Positions 36,745-46,560 are shown, counted from the stretch's first letter. The stretch is DNA of 64,000 nt from Mucilaginibacter sp. (GCF_025359345.1 NZ_JANYGQ010000001.1:62001-126000); one strand, 5' to 3'. Notes: generated by a model from the letters alone, not told the origin. Translations and numbers: made by a program.

Positions 36745-38130
36745 ATGAGCGCAATACCTGTAATTGCCGTTTTCGACGTTGGCAAAACCAACAAAAAGCT
36801 GTTTTTATTCGACGAGAATTATAAGATAGTTTTTGAAAAATCGGCGCGGTTTATTGAGACGGTTGATGAAGATGGATTTCCCTGCGAAAACGTGGAGAGC
36901 CTGCGGCTTTCGGTGTTTGATTCTTTGAGCGAAGTGTTCAGGTTAAAGGAGTTCCAGGTAAAAGCTGTCAATTTCTCGACGTACGGGGCAAGCTTTGTTT
37001 ATGTCGACGAAACAGGTAAAACCGTTTGCCCGTTGTACAATTATCTGAAACCCTATCCCGAAGAATTAAGCAAGGAGTTTTACAGCAAATATGGGGGCGA
37101 GGAGCGGTTTAGTTTAGCTACCGCTTCGCCGGTTTTAGGCTCATTAAACTCAGGATTACAGGTGTATCGTGTAAAAAGGGAAAATCCTGAAATTTTCAAC
37201 AAGATTAAATATGCCTTGCACCTGCCACAATATATGAGCTTTTTGCTCACCGGCGAACCATATTCAGATCTTACAAGCATTGGCTGCCATACCGGGATGT
37301 GGGATTTTGAAAATAACCGTTATCATGAATGGATTCAGCGCGAAGGTATCACAATGAAATTGCCGCCTGTTGTTCCCGCAAATAAAGTGCTGGCTGCATT
37401 GTTCCCGGGTAATAAATACAAGGTAGGGGTGGGCCTGCATGACAGTTCGGCGGCCCTTATTCCGTACCTGATGAATTTTCACGAGCCTTTTGTGCTTATA
37501 TCCACAGGTACCTGGTGCATTAGTTTAAATCCGTTTAACCACCAGCCATTAACGGTGGAAGAGCTTAAGGAAGACTGTTTAAGCTATTTACAATACCAGG
37601 GCAAGCCCGTAAAGGCCTCGAGGTTGTTTGCCGGGATGGAACACGAGCAACAAGTAAAACGGATTGCAGACCACTTTAATAAAAATATTATCAGTTTCAG
37701 GACCGTGTCTTTCGAGCCGGAATTAATTGCCAGGCTTAAAAATAAAACGGACAATAAAGAGGATGGCGTTAACCTCAATAAAAAATCCCATTTTGCGGAT
37801 CGGGAAATTTCCGAATTTAAAGATGAAATTGAAGCCTATCATCAATTAATGATAGATATAATGCAATTACAGATTGAATCGGTGCAGCTTGTGCTTAAGG
37901 GCACAAAGGTTACCCGGATATTTGTCGACGGCGGGTTCAGTAAAAATAGCGTTTATATGCACCTGCTTTCGCTTGCTTTTCCGCATATCGAAGTTTATGC
38001 TGCATCAATGGCGCAGGCTTCGGCTGTGGGCGCTGCCCTGGTTATTCATAAAGAATGGAACCGCAAGGCGATCCCGAACGACATTATTAATTTAACTTAT
38101 TACTCTGCCAATCAAACGTTAGCTTTATGA
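36745..38130 (+). CDS. rhaB: FGGY sugar kinase, probable rhamnulokinase
   Basis: A 461-residue FGGY kinase with N-terminal IAVFDVGKTNKKLFLFD (phosphate loop), VGLHDSSAALIPYL (catalytic Asp), VLISTGTWCISLNPF and C-terminal IFVDGGFSKNSVYMHLLSLAFP with AQASAVGAALV. Its place after the isomerase and aldolase points to L-rhamnulose as the substrate, giving rhamnulose-1-phosphate. The last bases overlap the start of lutA (ATGA), so translation is coupled and lactate oxidation is part of the same operon. Fuculose cannot be excluded from sequence alone. Confidence 0.85.
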   Translation: MSAIPVIAVFDVGKTNKKLFLFDENYKIVFEKSARFIETVDEDGFPCENVESLRLSVFDSLSEVFRLKEFQVKAVNFSTYGASFVYVDETGKTVCPLYNYLKPYPEELSKEFYSKYGGEERFSLATASPVLGSLNSGLQVYRVKRENPEIFNKIKYALHLPQYMSFLLTGEPYSDLTSIGCHTGMWDFENNRYHEWIQREGITMKLPPVVPANKVLAALFPGNKYKVGVGLHDSSAALIPYLMNFHEPFVLISTGTWCISLNPFNHQPLTVEELKEDCLSYLQYQGKPVKASRLFAGMEHEQQVKRIADHFNKNIISFRTVSFEPELIARLKNKTDNKEDGVNLNKKSHFADREISEFKDEIEAYHQLMIDIMQLQIESVQLVLKGTKVTRIFVDGGFSKNSVYMHLLSLAFPHIEVYAASMAQASAVGAALVIHKEWNRKAIPNDIINLTYYSANQTLAL

Positions 38131-38855
38131 AAGTTGGCTTGTTTATCCCCTGCTACGTTGATCAATTTTACCCGGGCGCTGCAATTGCAACCCTCCAATT
38201 ATTAGAAAAGCTGGGTGTAGATGTAACCTATCCACCCAATCAAACCTGTTGCGGCCAGCCAATGGCCAACTCCGGCTTTGAGCATTTAACAGGCGGTTGC
38301 AACGACCTTTTTATTAAGAACTTTGCCGGATTTGATTATGTGGTAGCGCCATCCGGCAGCTGTGTTTTGCATATAAAGGAGCACTTACATGGCGATGCTG
38401 ATCCGCAGGAAACAATTAATCATAAAGTGTACGAGCTGACTGAATTTTTAACCGATGTGTTGAAAGTAAAAAGTCTTCCGGCAAAGTTTCCGCATAAGGT
38501 AGGTATGCACCAAAGTTGTCACGGACAGCGCGGTCTGCACCTTTCGCAAATGACCGAGTTGGCAGCCCCCGAATATTCAAAGCCCGGTAGCCTGCTCAAT
38601 ATGGTGGAAGGTATTGAATTAATCCCATTAAACAGGAAAGATGAATGCTGCGGTTTTGGCGGTACGTTTTGTGTCGCCGAAGAAGCGGTGTCGGTTAAAA
38701 TGGGTAAGGACAGGGTGGCCGATCATTTGGAGCATGGTGCAGAATATATTACCGGGGTCGACATGTCGTGCCTGATGCACATGGAAGGAATTTTAAACAG
38801 GCAGGGTAGTAAAGTAAAAGTGCTGCACATAGCCGAAATATTAAACGCGGGATAA
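38127..38855 (+). CDS. lutA: LutA, lactate utilisation Fe-S protein (copy 1)
   Basis: A 242-residue protein with the two CCG-type cysteine motifs of the LutA/LldE family, Cys41-Cys42 in TCCGQPMANSG and Cys174-Cys175 in DECCGFGGTFC. With LutB and LutC it forms the non-flavin complex that oxidises L-lactate to pyruvate in Bacillus and many Bacteroidota. It overlaps the kinase gene by ATGA and is followed by lutB after one base. A second copy, about three-quarters identical by eye, lies at 42114. Confidence 0.93.
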   Translation: MKVGLFIPCYVDQFYPGAAIATLQLLEKLGVDVTYPPNQTCCGQPMANSGFEHLTGGCNDLFIKNFAGFDYVVAPSGSCVLHIKEHLHGDADPQETINHKVYELTEFLTDVLKVKSLPAKFPHKVGMHQSCHGQRGLHLSQMTELAAPEYSKPGSLLNMVEGIELIPLNRKDECCGFGGTFCVAEEAVSVKMGKDRVADHLEHGAEYITGVDMSCLMHMEGILNRQGSKVKVLHIAEILNAG

Positions 38856-38856
38856 G

Positions 38857-40233
38857 ATGGAGAGCGGATTAAAAGATCATGCTGAATTAGCAGCCATTTT
38901 TAACAAAGATGAAAACCGGGTCGACTGGCACGATGAAACGCTTTGGTGGGTACGGCAAAAGCGCGATAAAATGGCTCACGGCCTGCCCGGATGGGAGGCT
39001 TTGCGCGAGGCAGCATCGCAGATAAAAGACAACGTACTATCAAACCTTAACGAATACCTGCAGCAGTTTGAGGTAAATGCACAAGCCAACGGAATTATAG
39101 TTCACTGGGCCGCCGATGCAAAAGAACATAACGAAATAGTCTTAGAGCTCCTGCTGAAAAACGGAATCAGGAAAATGGTGAAAAGCAAATCGATGCTTAC
39201 TGAAGAGTGCCATTTGAACGAATACCTGGAGCAACAGGGTATTGATGTAATAGACTCCGACCTCGGCGAACGCATTGTGCAATTGGCCAAAGAACCGCCA
39301 AGTCATATTGTGTTGCCCTGCATCCATAAAAAGAAAGAAGAAATAGGCGACCTTTTTCATATCCATTTGGGCACACCAGCCGGTAATGCTGATCCGCAGC
39401 TTTTAACCGAAGCAGCCCGGCAGCACCTGCGCGAGGTGTTTTTAACGCGAAAAGCGGCCCTGACAGGTGTGAACTTTGCTGTTGCGGAAACCGGCGAATT
39501 TGTAGTATGCACCAACGAAGGTAATGCCGACATGGGCGCTCACCTGGCAGATATACATATTGCCAGCATGGGCATCGAAAAGATTATACCTCAAAGAAAA
39601 CACCTTGGCGTTTTTTTACGCCTGCTGGCCCGCAGCGCAACAGGGCAGCCTATTACTACTTATTCAAGCCATTTTGTTAAGCCACGTGATGGACAGCAAA
39701 TGCACATCATTATTGTAGACAATGGCCGGAGCATCCAGCTTGGTCGGGAGGACTTCAGGAACTCGCTGAAATGTATCCGCTGCGGGGCCTGTATGAACAC
39801 CTGCCCGGTTTACCGCCGAAGCGGCGGACATAGTTATCATACAGCCATAGCCGGCCCTATCGGGGCTATTTTAGCGCCTAACCTGGATATGGAGAAATAC
39901 GCCGACCTGCCATTTGCTTCAACCCTTTGTGGATCCTGCTCTAATGTTTGCCCGGTTAAAATCGACATTCATCAGCAATTGTATAAATGGAGGCAGGTTA
40001 TCGTGCAAAAAGGCTATACCACAACGGCCAAAAAGGCATCGATGAAATTGATGGCTTTCACGCTGTCGTCGCCAGCAGCCTACCATACGGGAGGCAAGGT
40101 TGGACGCTGGGTTTTAAAACACGCCCCCTTTGCGGTTAACAACAAGTTTAACCCCTGGTTTAAGCAACGCGACATGCCGGAGCCACCGGAACAGTCATTT
40201 GGCGAATGGTATAATGAAAATCGTAAGAAATGA
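38857..40233 (+). CDS. lutB: LutB, lactate utilisation iron-sulfur protein (copy 1)
   Basis: A 458-residue protein with an N-terminal LUD-type domain (about 60-285; VLPCIHKKKEEIG, TGVNFAVAETGEFVVCTNEGNADMG) and a ferredoxin-like part. Clusters are Cys306-x2-Cys309-x2-Cys312-x3-Cys316 (CIRCGACMNTCPVY) and Cys358, Cys361, Cys365 (CGSCSNVCPVK). A C-terminal helical tail ends FGEWYNENRKK. It is the electron-transfer core of the LutABC complex. Its stop overlaps lutC by ATGA. Confidence 0.93.
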   Translation: MESGLKDHAELAAIFNKDENRVDWHDETLWWVRQKRDKMAHGLPGWEALREAASQIKDNVLSNLNEYLQQFEVNAQANGIIVHWAADAKEHNEIVLELLLKNGIRKMVKSKSMLTEECHLNEYLEQQGIDVIDSDLGERIVQLAKEPPSHIVLPCIHKKKEEIGDLFHIHLGTPAGNADPQLLTEAARQHLREVFLTRKAALTGVNFAVAETGEFVVCTNEGNADMGAHLADIHIASMGIEKIIPQRKHLGVFLRLLARSATGQPITTYSSHFVKPRDGQQMHIIIVDNGRSIQLGREDFRNSLKCIRCGACMNTCPVYRRSGGHSYHTAIAGPIGAILAPNLDMEKYADLPFASTLCGSCSNVCPVKIDIHQQLYKWRQVIVQKGYTTTAKKASMKLMAFTLSSPAAYHTGGKVGRWVLKHAPFAVNNKFNPWFKQRDMPEPPEQSFGEWYNENRKK

Positions 40234-40913
40234 GCAGCAGGGACAAAATACTTTCGGCGGTTGCAGCTAGTCAACCGCGCTTATCGCTCTTGCCCGATCT
40301 TGATATTTTAAAAGGCGGCGAAATAAATGTGGTCGAAAAATTTACAGAGGTACTTACGGCAATAGGTGGAAAGGTGATAAACATAGCCAGGCTCGACGAA
40401 GTAACTGCATATATTGAAATGAACACCGCTGCCGGCCAAAGGGTAGTAAACTTGCTGTCCGATTCACTTGGCATGCGAGCACCACAGGCAGATATTAAAG
40501 ATTTACCGCACACACTGGACAATATTGAACTGGCAGTTTTGCAGGCTGATATGGGCATTGCCGAAAATGGGGCAATTTGGCTTAACGAAAATCGACTAGG
40601 TCAAAGGGTAACCCCATTTATTTGCCAGCACCTGGTTGTAATCATGGACAAAAGTAACATCGTACCAACCATGCACCATGCCTATGAAAAAATAGGAGAT
40701 GAAAAATACGGATTTGCAACATTTATTGCCGGCCCGTCTAAAACTGCAGACATTGAGCAGTCGCTGGTGCTGGGGGCGCATGGATCACGATCCATGACGG
40801 TTTTTCTGAGGATATTTAAGCAGGCCGAACTTGTTAAATTATTTCAGAATTATTTGGCTAAAACAAAAGTCGCCATTATACTTACCTTAGTTTATATGTC
40901 CGTTTTCTGCTAA
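40230..40913 (+). CDS. lutC: LutC, lactate utilisation protein C (copy 1, extended)
   Basis: LUD-domain protein of 227 residues. Residues 1-193 match copy 2 (GIAENGAIWLNE, PFICQHLVVIMDK, FIAGPSKTADIEQSLVLGAHGSRSMTVFL). Copy 2 stops two residues after this point; here the frame runs on for 34 further residues that look unrelated, ending 27 bases inside the tail of the oppositely oriented AraC gene. Loss of the original stop with read-through is the simplest explanation, so this copy may be of altered stability. Confidence 0.85.
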   Translation: MSSRDKILSAVAASQPRLSLLPDLDILKGGEINVVEKFTEVLTAIGGKVINIARLDEVTAYIEMNTAAGQRVVNLLSDSLGMRAPQADIKDLPHTLDNIELAVLQADMGIAENGAIWLNENRLGQRVTPFICQHLVVIMDKSNIVPTMHHAYEKIGDEKYGFATFIAGPSKTADIEQSLVLGAHGSRSMTVFLRIFKQAELVKLFQNYLAKTKVAIILTLVYMSVFC

Positions 40914-41768
40914 AACCTCCTTTTGATAATTTAAAGGGCTTTTTCCGTTAATTAGCTTGAAAAATTTATGAAAGCTCGCGAAATTGTTAAAGCCGCTTTC
41001 ATAACAAATTTGTTTAACGTTAATTTTATTTTCAATAAGCAGTTTACAGGCGTTGCCTATCCTGATCTCATTTATAAACTGAGTATAGGTTTTTCGTGTT
41101 TTTGCTTTAAAGAACCGGCAAAATGAACTTGGGCTGATATTTGCCACTTCCGCAATCTCTTCAAGTGTTATTACATTTTTAAAGTGAGCTAATGAATAGT
41201 CGTAAATGGCGCTGATCCGGTCTTTATCCAAATCGTCAACATTATGATGAAATGCGATAGATGATAACTGGTCATCTTTGCATCGGCTTGCTGCCATCAA
41301 AGCTTCCATTAAGAAGATGATTTTGCCGGGCCCTTCAGTATTCAAATGGGTGTTGAACAAATCAGCTATTTGTTGTTTCGCCTTCCCTTTAATCTGAATT
41401 CCTCTTTTTGCACATTCGAGGGTTGTTTTTATTACCCTGTTTTCGGGTAAATTTAGAAAACTATCCCCCCAAAAAAGTTCGTTGAAGTGCACGACTTTTA
41501 CATCTGCGCAGGTTTTAACGCCATTATTAAAATAGGCATCATCAAATCTCCAGTAATGTGGTAAATACGAGCCAACCAGCACCACGTCGCCCGATTGAAA
41601 ACGCTTTATACTATCCCCAATGAATTGAGTCCCATTACCCTTTTTAAAATAAATTAACTCGACCTCCGGGTGGTAGTGCCAGTGATTATTAATGCAAGGA
41701 ACTGTATCGCGCCTCACGCTAAACGAATGGACAATATCATTAGTGACTCTAAGCAGTTGGGGCTTCAT
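40887..41768 (-). CDS. AraC family regulator between the two lut operons
   Basis: This 293-residue protein has a cupin sensor domain (about 20-110: CINNHWHYHPEVELIYFKKGNGTQFIGDSIKRFQSGDVVLVGSYLPHYWRFDD) and C-terminal AraC helix-turn-helix pair (about 190-290: VITLEEIAEVANISPSSFCRFFKAKTRKTYTQFINEIR and VKQICYESGFNNFASFHKFFKLINGKSPLNYQ). It is divergent from the second lutABC operon and tail-to-tail with the first. It is the likely regulator of one or both, or of the rhamnose/fucose cluster; the effector is unknown. Confidence 0.9.
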   Translation of the reverse strand: MKPQLLRVTNDIVHSFSVRRDTVPCINNHWHYHPEVELIYFKKGNGTQFIGDSIKRFQSGDVVLVGSYLPHYWRFDDAYFNNGVKTCADVKVVHFNELFWGDSFLNLPENRVIKTTLECAKRGIQIKGKAKQQIADLFNTHLNTEGPGKIIFLMEALMAASRCKDDQLSSIAFHHNVDDLDKDRISAIYDYSLAHFKNVITLEEIAEVANISPSSFCRFFKAKTRKTYTQFINEIRIGNACKLLIENKINVKQICYESGFNNFASFHKFFKLINGKSPLNYQKEVLAENGHIN

Positions 41769-42113
41769 GGCAAATTAATCGGTAAAACGAATATAATTGC
41801 ATTCAGCATAATTTACAACAGAATCGACTCTGAAAAGCCAATAATGCCAATTACGCTTAATGATTTGATAATTAAAGAAATTACTGTAGATGATCACTAG
41901 CAGAAAAACCTTCAAGAGTTTAATGGGGCGCTCTACGATGGCGCGTTATGATAAGCGTAAAGGCGCGGTTTAAACGGCCAATTGACCTACCCAAAACAGA
42001 TAAAATTAGTTAATACTGTGCTTATTAAACACAATTACCTTTTAAGAATAATGGCTTTTTTAGTGATCCAATTAAAAAACGATAGCGCTGAATGATTATT
42101 AAAGGAAAATGAT
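41769..42113. other. Divergent promoter region of AraC gene and lutA copy 2
   Basis: About 345 bases with no convincing gene. It should hold the promoters for the AraC regulator (minus) and the second lut operon (plus); AAAGGAAA lies 5-12 bases before the lutA ATG as a purine-rich lead. I see no perfect palindrome and no RNA gene. Confidence 0.4.
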
Positions 42114-42857
42114 ATGAAAGTTGGTTTGTTTGTGCCTTGTTATGTTGATCAGTTTTATCCGGGTGCAGCTATTGCAACCTTAGAGTTGCTGGAGAAATTA
42201 GGTGTGGACGTACAATATCCATCAAGGCAAACCTGCTGCGGTCAGCCCATGGCCAATTCCGGCTTTGAACACCTCACCGGCGGTTGCAATGAGTTGTTTA
42301 TAGAGAATTTTTCTGCTTTTGATTACATAGTTTGTCCTTCCGGGAGTTGTGTTCTGCATATAAAACATCATTTGCAATCCGATAAAAATGAAGCAAAAGC
42401 TGCCGCAATTAGAAACAAGGTTTATGAATTAGTGGAGTTTTTGACAGATGTGCTAAAAATAACAAACCTGAAAGGGAGCTTTCCGCATAAAGTTGGTATA
42501 CACCAAAGTTGCCATGGACAGCGGGGGCTGCAACTTTCACAAATGACAGAATTAGTTGCCCCTTCATTTTCGAAGCCCCGCTATTTGCTCGATATGATTG
42601 CCGGCCTTGAAATAATGCCGCTTGACAGGGCTGATGAATGCTGTGGCTTCGGCGGGACTTTTTGTGTAGCCGAGGAAGCTGTTTCAGTAAAAATGGGTAA
42701 GGATAGGGTTGCAGACCATATTAGGAATGGGGTTGAGTACATCACCGCAGCCGATCTTTCCTGTTTAATGCATATGGAGGGGATTTTGCGCAGACAAGGC
42801 AGTCCGCTTAAAGTGATTCATATTGCCGAGATTTTGAATGGAGAATGCACCGTTTAA
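42114..42857 (+). CDS. lutA: LutA, lactate utilisation Fe-S protein (copy 2)
   Basis: At 247 residues, the second LutA has the same CCG motifs (TCCGQPMANSG, DECCGFGGTFC) and about three-quarters identity to copy 1 by eye, with differences spread along the chain and a slightly longer C-terminus (ILNGECTV). The DNA differs a lot at third positions, so the duplication is old or the copies came from different sources. It opens its own operon behind the AraC regulator. Confidence 0.92.
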   Translation: MKVGLFVPCYVDQFYPGAAIATLELLEKLGVDVQYPSRQTCCGQPMANSGFEHLTGGCNELFIENFSAFDYIVCPSGSCVLHIKHHLQSDKNEAKAAAIRNKVYELVEFLTDVLKITNLKGSFPHKVGIHQSCHGQRGLQLSQMTELVAPSFSKPRYLLDMIAGLEIMPLDRADECCGFGGTFCVAEEAVSVKMGKDRVADHIRNGVEYITAADLSCLMHMEGILRRQGSPLKVIHIAEILNGECTV

Positions 42858-42877
42858 GCAATTGTTAGAAAAAATTA

Positions 42878-44269
42878 ATGAAAACTACTGATAAGGATCA
42901 CGCGGCTTTAGCTAATGAATTTAACAAAGATGCTCCTAGGGTCGACTGGCATGATGAAACATTGTGGTGGGTAAGGCAAAAAAGAGATAATGCTGTTAAA
43001 AAAATACCCGGATGGGAGGAATTAAGAGAGGCTGGGTCGCAAATAAAAAATAATGTGCTGGCCAATCTTTCCGGTTATTTGAAGCAATTTGAGGCTAATG
43101 CCCAGGCAAATGGGGTTCACGTTCACTGGGCAATTGATGCCAAGGAGCACAATGAAATAGTCCTTGAATTATTGCAGTCAAATGGCGTAAAAAAGATCGT
43201 GAAAAGTAAATCGATGCTCACGGAAGAGTGTAATTTAAACGAGTATCTTAATCTTAACGGGGTTGACGTGATTGACACAGACCTGGGCGAGTTTATCGTT
43301 CAACTGGCCAATGAACATCCCAGCCATATTGTATTGCCCTGTATCCACAAAAAAAAGGAAGAAATTGGTGAATTGTTTCATCAGCACCTGGGTACACCGG
43401 CAGGTAATGCTGATCCTGTTTTTTTAACCGAAACCGCGAGGCGACACTTGCGGGAAACCTTTTTAACAAGAAAAGCTGCTCTTACAGGTGTCAATTTTGC
43501 AGTAGCGGAGACCGGCGAATTTGTGGTTTGCACAAATGAAGGGAATGCTGATATGGGTGCACATCTGGCCGATATACATATTGCAAGTATGGGTATTGAA
43601 AAAATTATACCCAAAAGAAAGCACCTGGGGGTATTTTTAAGGGTACTCGCCCGGAGTGCTACCGGCCAGCCGGTTACAACTTATTCTAGTCATTTTAAAA
43701 CACCGCGCCCTGGCGCCAGTACACATATTGTTATTGTTGATAATGGACGCAGTAAACAACTTGGCCGGGAGGATTTTCGCAATTCATTAAAATGCATACG
43801 TTGTGGTGCATGTATGAATACATGCCCGGTTTACAGGCGCAGCGGCGGGCATAGTTATAATAATGCCATAGCCGGACCTATCGGGTCAATACTTGCGCCC
43901 AACCTTGATATGAAGAAACACGCAGATCTTCCATTTGCTTCAACGTTATGTGGCTCCTGTACAAATGTATGCCCGGTTAAAATTGATATACACGACCAAT
44001 TATACAAATGGCGCCAGGTAATTGTGAAAAGCGGGCATGCCCCCGTAGCCAAAAAAGCAGCAATGGGTGCGATGACAAGAGTGCTTTCTTCGCCTGTATC
44101 ATATAAAGTTGCCGGCAAGCTCGGCAGGCTAATGATGAAGCGGGCTCCCTTTGCTGTTAACAATCAATTTAACCCGTGGTACAAACAGCGTGAGCTGCCC
44201 GTAGTCCCGGAAAACTCATTCGGAGAATGGTATAAAAAGAACAGAAATAATAAACCTAAAGATATATGA
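42878..44269 (+). CDS. lutB: LutB, lactate utilisation iron-sulfur protein (copy 2)
   Basis: A 463-residue copy of LutB with both cluster motifs intact (CIRCGACMNTCPVYR and CGSCTNVCPVK) and the same LUD region (TGVNFAVAETGEFVVCTNEGNADMG). It follows lutA after 20 bases and overlaps lutC by ATGA, the same order as copy 1. Nothing in the sequence suggests loss of function. Confidence 0.92.
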   Translation: MKTTDKDHAALANEFNKDAPRVDWHDETLWWVRQKRDNAVKKIPGWEELREAGSQIKNNVLANLSGYLKQFEANAQANGVHVHWAIDAKEHNEIVLELLQSNGVKKIVKSKSMLTEECNLNEYLNLNGVDVIDTDLGEFIVQLANEHPSHIVLPCIHKKKEEIGELFHQHLGTPAGNADPVFLTETARRHLRETFLTRKAALTGVNFAVAETGEFVVCTNEGNADMGAHLADIHIASMGIEKIIPKRKHLGVFLRVLARSATGQPVTTYSSHFKTPRPGASTHIVIVDNGRSKQLGREDFRNSLKCIRCGACMNTCPVYRRSGGHSYNNAIAGPIGSILAPNLDMKKHADLPFASTLCGSCTNVCPVKIDIHDQLYKWRQVIVKSGHAPVAKKAAMGAMTRVLSSPVSYKVAGKLGRLMMKRAPFAVNNQFNPWYKQRELPVVPENSFGEWYKKNRNNKPKDI

Positions 44270-44853
44270 GCAGCAGGAATAAAATATTAACCGCAGTTGC
44301 TGAAAATCAACCACGAACCGCTCCATTTCCGGAGTTTGAATTTTTAGATGCAGAATGCATTTATTTATCGGAAACATTTATTAATGTTTTAACTGGTATC
44401 GGCGGTACTGTTATCCCGGTTGAAACCATGATAGAAATACAAAATTATATCCTTCAAAACTTTAATCAGGGGCCACGCACCGTAACTAACATTCCTGCCC
44501 TTAACAATGTGGCCGAATTGATGCACCAATCTTCAACTTCGCCACATGCCCTTAGCGATGTCGATTACGCAGTAATTGATACCCGGTTAGCGGTAGCCGA
44601 AAACGGTGCTGTTTGGGTTACTGAGAAGGGATTAAGCGATCGGGCCTTGCCATTTATCTGCCAGCATTTGGCTGTTGTGCTCAACGCCGGTGATATAGTT
44701 TCTAATATGCATGCCGCCTATGAGGTGATAAACGCTGATGATTATGGCTACGGGACATTTATTGCGGGCCCTTCTAAAACGGCTGATATTGAACAGTCAC
44801 TTGTTTTAGGGGCTCATGGCCCAAAAAGCATGACAGTTTTTTTAATGATGTAA
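44266..44853 (+). CDS. lutC: LutC, lactate utilisation protein C (copy 2)
   Basis: A 195-residue LUD-domain protein with the family core (LAVAENGAVWVTEKGL, LPFICQHLAVVL, FIAGPSKTADIEQSLVLGAHGPKSMTVFLMM) and the normal family ending. It is more divergent from copy 1 than LutA and LutB are, mainly in the N-terminal half. It closes the second lut operon; a terminator-like hairpin lies about 90 bases downstream. Confidence 0.9.
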   Translation: MSSRNKILTAVAENQPRTAPFPEFEFLDAECIYLSETFINVLTGIGGTVIPVETMIEIQNYILQNFNQGPRTVTNIPALNNVAELMHQSSTSPHALSDVDYAVIDTRLAVAENGAVWVTEKGLSDRALPFICQHLAVVLNAGDIVSNMHAAYEVINADDYGYGTFIAGPSKTADIEQSLVLGAHGPKSMTVFLMM

Positions 44854-44944
44854 TGAGGCGAATAATGAGGATTTATATCATTAAATTATTAAGACAAAAT
44901 TAATCATAGTGAGATCATGATTAAGTTGATTAGTTGATTGACTG

Positions 44945-44970
44945 AAGCACCCTTAACCGGGTGCTTTTTT
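44945..44970 (+). terminator. Rho-independent terminator after lut operon 2
   Basis: AAGCACCC (44945-44952) and its complement (44959-44966) form an 8-bp stem with a six-base loop, running into six T residues (44965-44970). It lies 92 bases past the lutC stop. Confidence 0.8.
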
Positions 44971-45228
44971 GGCTGCGATTCGCGTGATATCGGTTCAAAC
45001 AATAAATTAACACGCAGTTTTAGCAATTCCGTGGTGATTTAATTGTGGGGTTATGCCAATTTTACTGAATAGTTAGATAATAAAACAAAACTAAGAGCGC
45101 TAAAAATAAACTTTTTTTGTCCTACCCAATATTTGAACAGCTCATTATTTACCAAATAACACTTTTTTAATTTACCAGGCATTAGATGAAAATTTAAATG
45201 TCGGGGCGACCAACATAAACCCAGATAT
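44971..45228. other. Leader region of the fucose operon
   Basis: About 260 AT-rich bases between the lut terminator and fucP. It should carry the promoter of the fucose operon. No perfect palindrome or classical operator is seen and there is no RNA gene. Confidence 0.35.
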
Positions 45229-46500
45229 ATGCCCAAAAACAAATATTTATTCCCTTTAATCCTCGTTATTTCCCTTTTTTTCCTGTGGGCGTTTTTACAT
45301 AATATTAATCCAATTCTTATTCCCCATTTGAAAAAGGCATGCCAGTTAAGCGATACCCAATCCTCCTTTATTGACGCGTCGGTTTACCTTGCGTACTTTG
45401 TAATCGCAATTCCTGCCGGGTTGTTCATGCATAAATATGGTTATAAGCGCGGAATCATACTTGGGTTGATACTTTATGCAATTGGCGCCATTTTATTTGT
45501 CCCGGCGGCAAGCGAACGCAACTACACCTTTTTTCTGGTAGCACTTTTTGTAATAGCAAGCGGGGCCACATTTTTAGAAGCCATCGCCAACCCATATATT
45601 GCCGGTTTGGGCGATAAAGATACATCAGCACGGAGGTTAAATTTTGCGCAGTCGTTCAACGGGGTTGGGTCATTCATTGCACCGATCATTGGTGGACAGG
45701 TTATCCTTTCGGGTATTGAGCATACGCCCGGAGAACTAAAAAAAATGTCGGCCACCGGGTTGGCTTCCTACCTCCAGTCAGAAGCAAATACTGTTAAAAT
45801 TCCTTACTTAATAATTGCAGGTGGCGTAATTGTTTTAATAATATTATTTCTGTTTACCCATATTCCCGAAGTAAAAGAGGATGACAGTGCAGTAGATGCA
45901 CATACGCCAGGAACAGACTTTTCTATTAAGGTATTAAAACACCAGCATTTATCTATGGCCGTTTTAGCCCAATTTTTCTACGTTGGCGCGCAGGTGGGTG
46001 TAGGTAGCTTTTTCATTCGCTACGCCAAATACGTTGCCGGCACAAGTGAGAAAAATGCGGCGTTTATGTGGGGTTCCATAGCAATGGTTGGATTTATGGT
46101 TGGGCGATTTGTCGGCACTTTTTTGATGAAATACATTAACCCTGCCCGTTTACTAAGTTTTTATGCGGCGATGAATATTTTACTGATTCTTGTGGCACTA
46201 AATACCAAAGGGGATGTTGCATTGTATTCAATTCTGGCAGTTCCTTTTTTTATGTCCATAATGTATCCCACAATTTTTGCATTGGGAATAAAAGGTCTTG
46301 GAAAAGAAACAAAAATTGCATCTTCATTTTTGGTTATGTCAATTATTGGCGGTGGTGTTGCTCCGCTGTTGATGGGACTAATTTCTGATTGGACGGGCAG
46401 TATTCAAAATGCTTATATAATACCCTGTGTTTGTTTTGTTATGGTGTTGTATTTTGGGTTAAAGGGGCACAAAGTAACACATCATAATACTACAGGTTAG
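45229..46500 (+). CDS. fucP: L-fucose:H+ symporter FucP-type permease
   Basis: A 423-residue MFS transporter with about twelve helices. FucP marks are FLHNINPILIPHLKKACQLSDTQSSFIDASVYLAYFVIAIPAGLFMHKYGYKRG, LEAIANPYIAGLGD, FNGVGSFIAPIIGGQVI and VGSFFIRYAKYVAG. It would bring L-fucose across the inner membrane with protons. It is the first gene of a run of same-strand genes for fucose use, 60 bases before the dehydratase. Confidence 0.9.
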   Translation: MPKNKYLFPLILVISLFFLWAFLHNINPILIPHLKKACQLSDTQSSFIDASVYLAYFVIAIPAGLFMHKYGYKRGIILGLILYAIGAILFVPAASERNYTFFLVALFVIASGATFLEAIANPYIAGLGDKDTSARRLNFAQSFNGVGSFIAPIIGGQVILSGIEHTPGELKKMSATGLASYLQSEANTVKIPYLIIAGGVIVLIILFLFTHIPEVKEDDSAVDAHTPGTDFSIKVLKHQHLSMAVLAQFFYVGAQVGVGSFFIRYAKYVAGTSEKNAAFMWGSIAMVGFMVGRFVGTFLMKYINPARLLSFYAAMNILLILVALNTKGDVALYSILAVPFFMSIMYPTIFALGIKGLGKETKIASSFLVMSIIGGGVAPLLMGLISDWTGSIQNAYIIPCVCFVMVLYFGLKGHKVTHHNTTG

Positions 46501-46560
46501 GCCCGGGGGCTTATTCCAGCGACATTAATACCAAAGACTATAAATACTAAAATATTCCCA

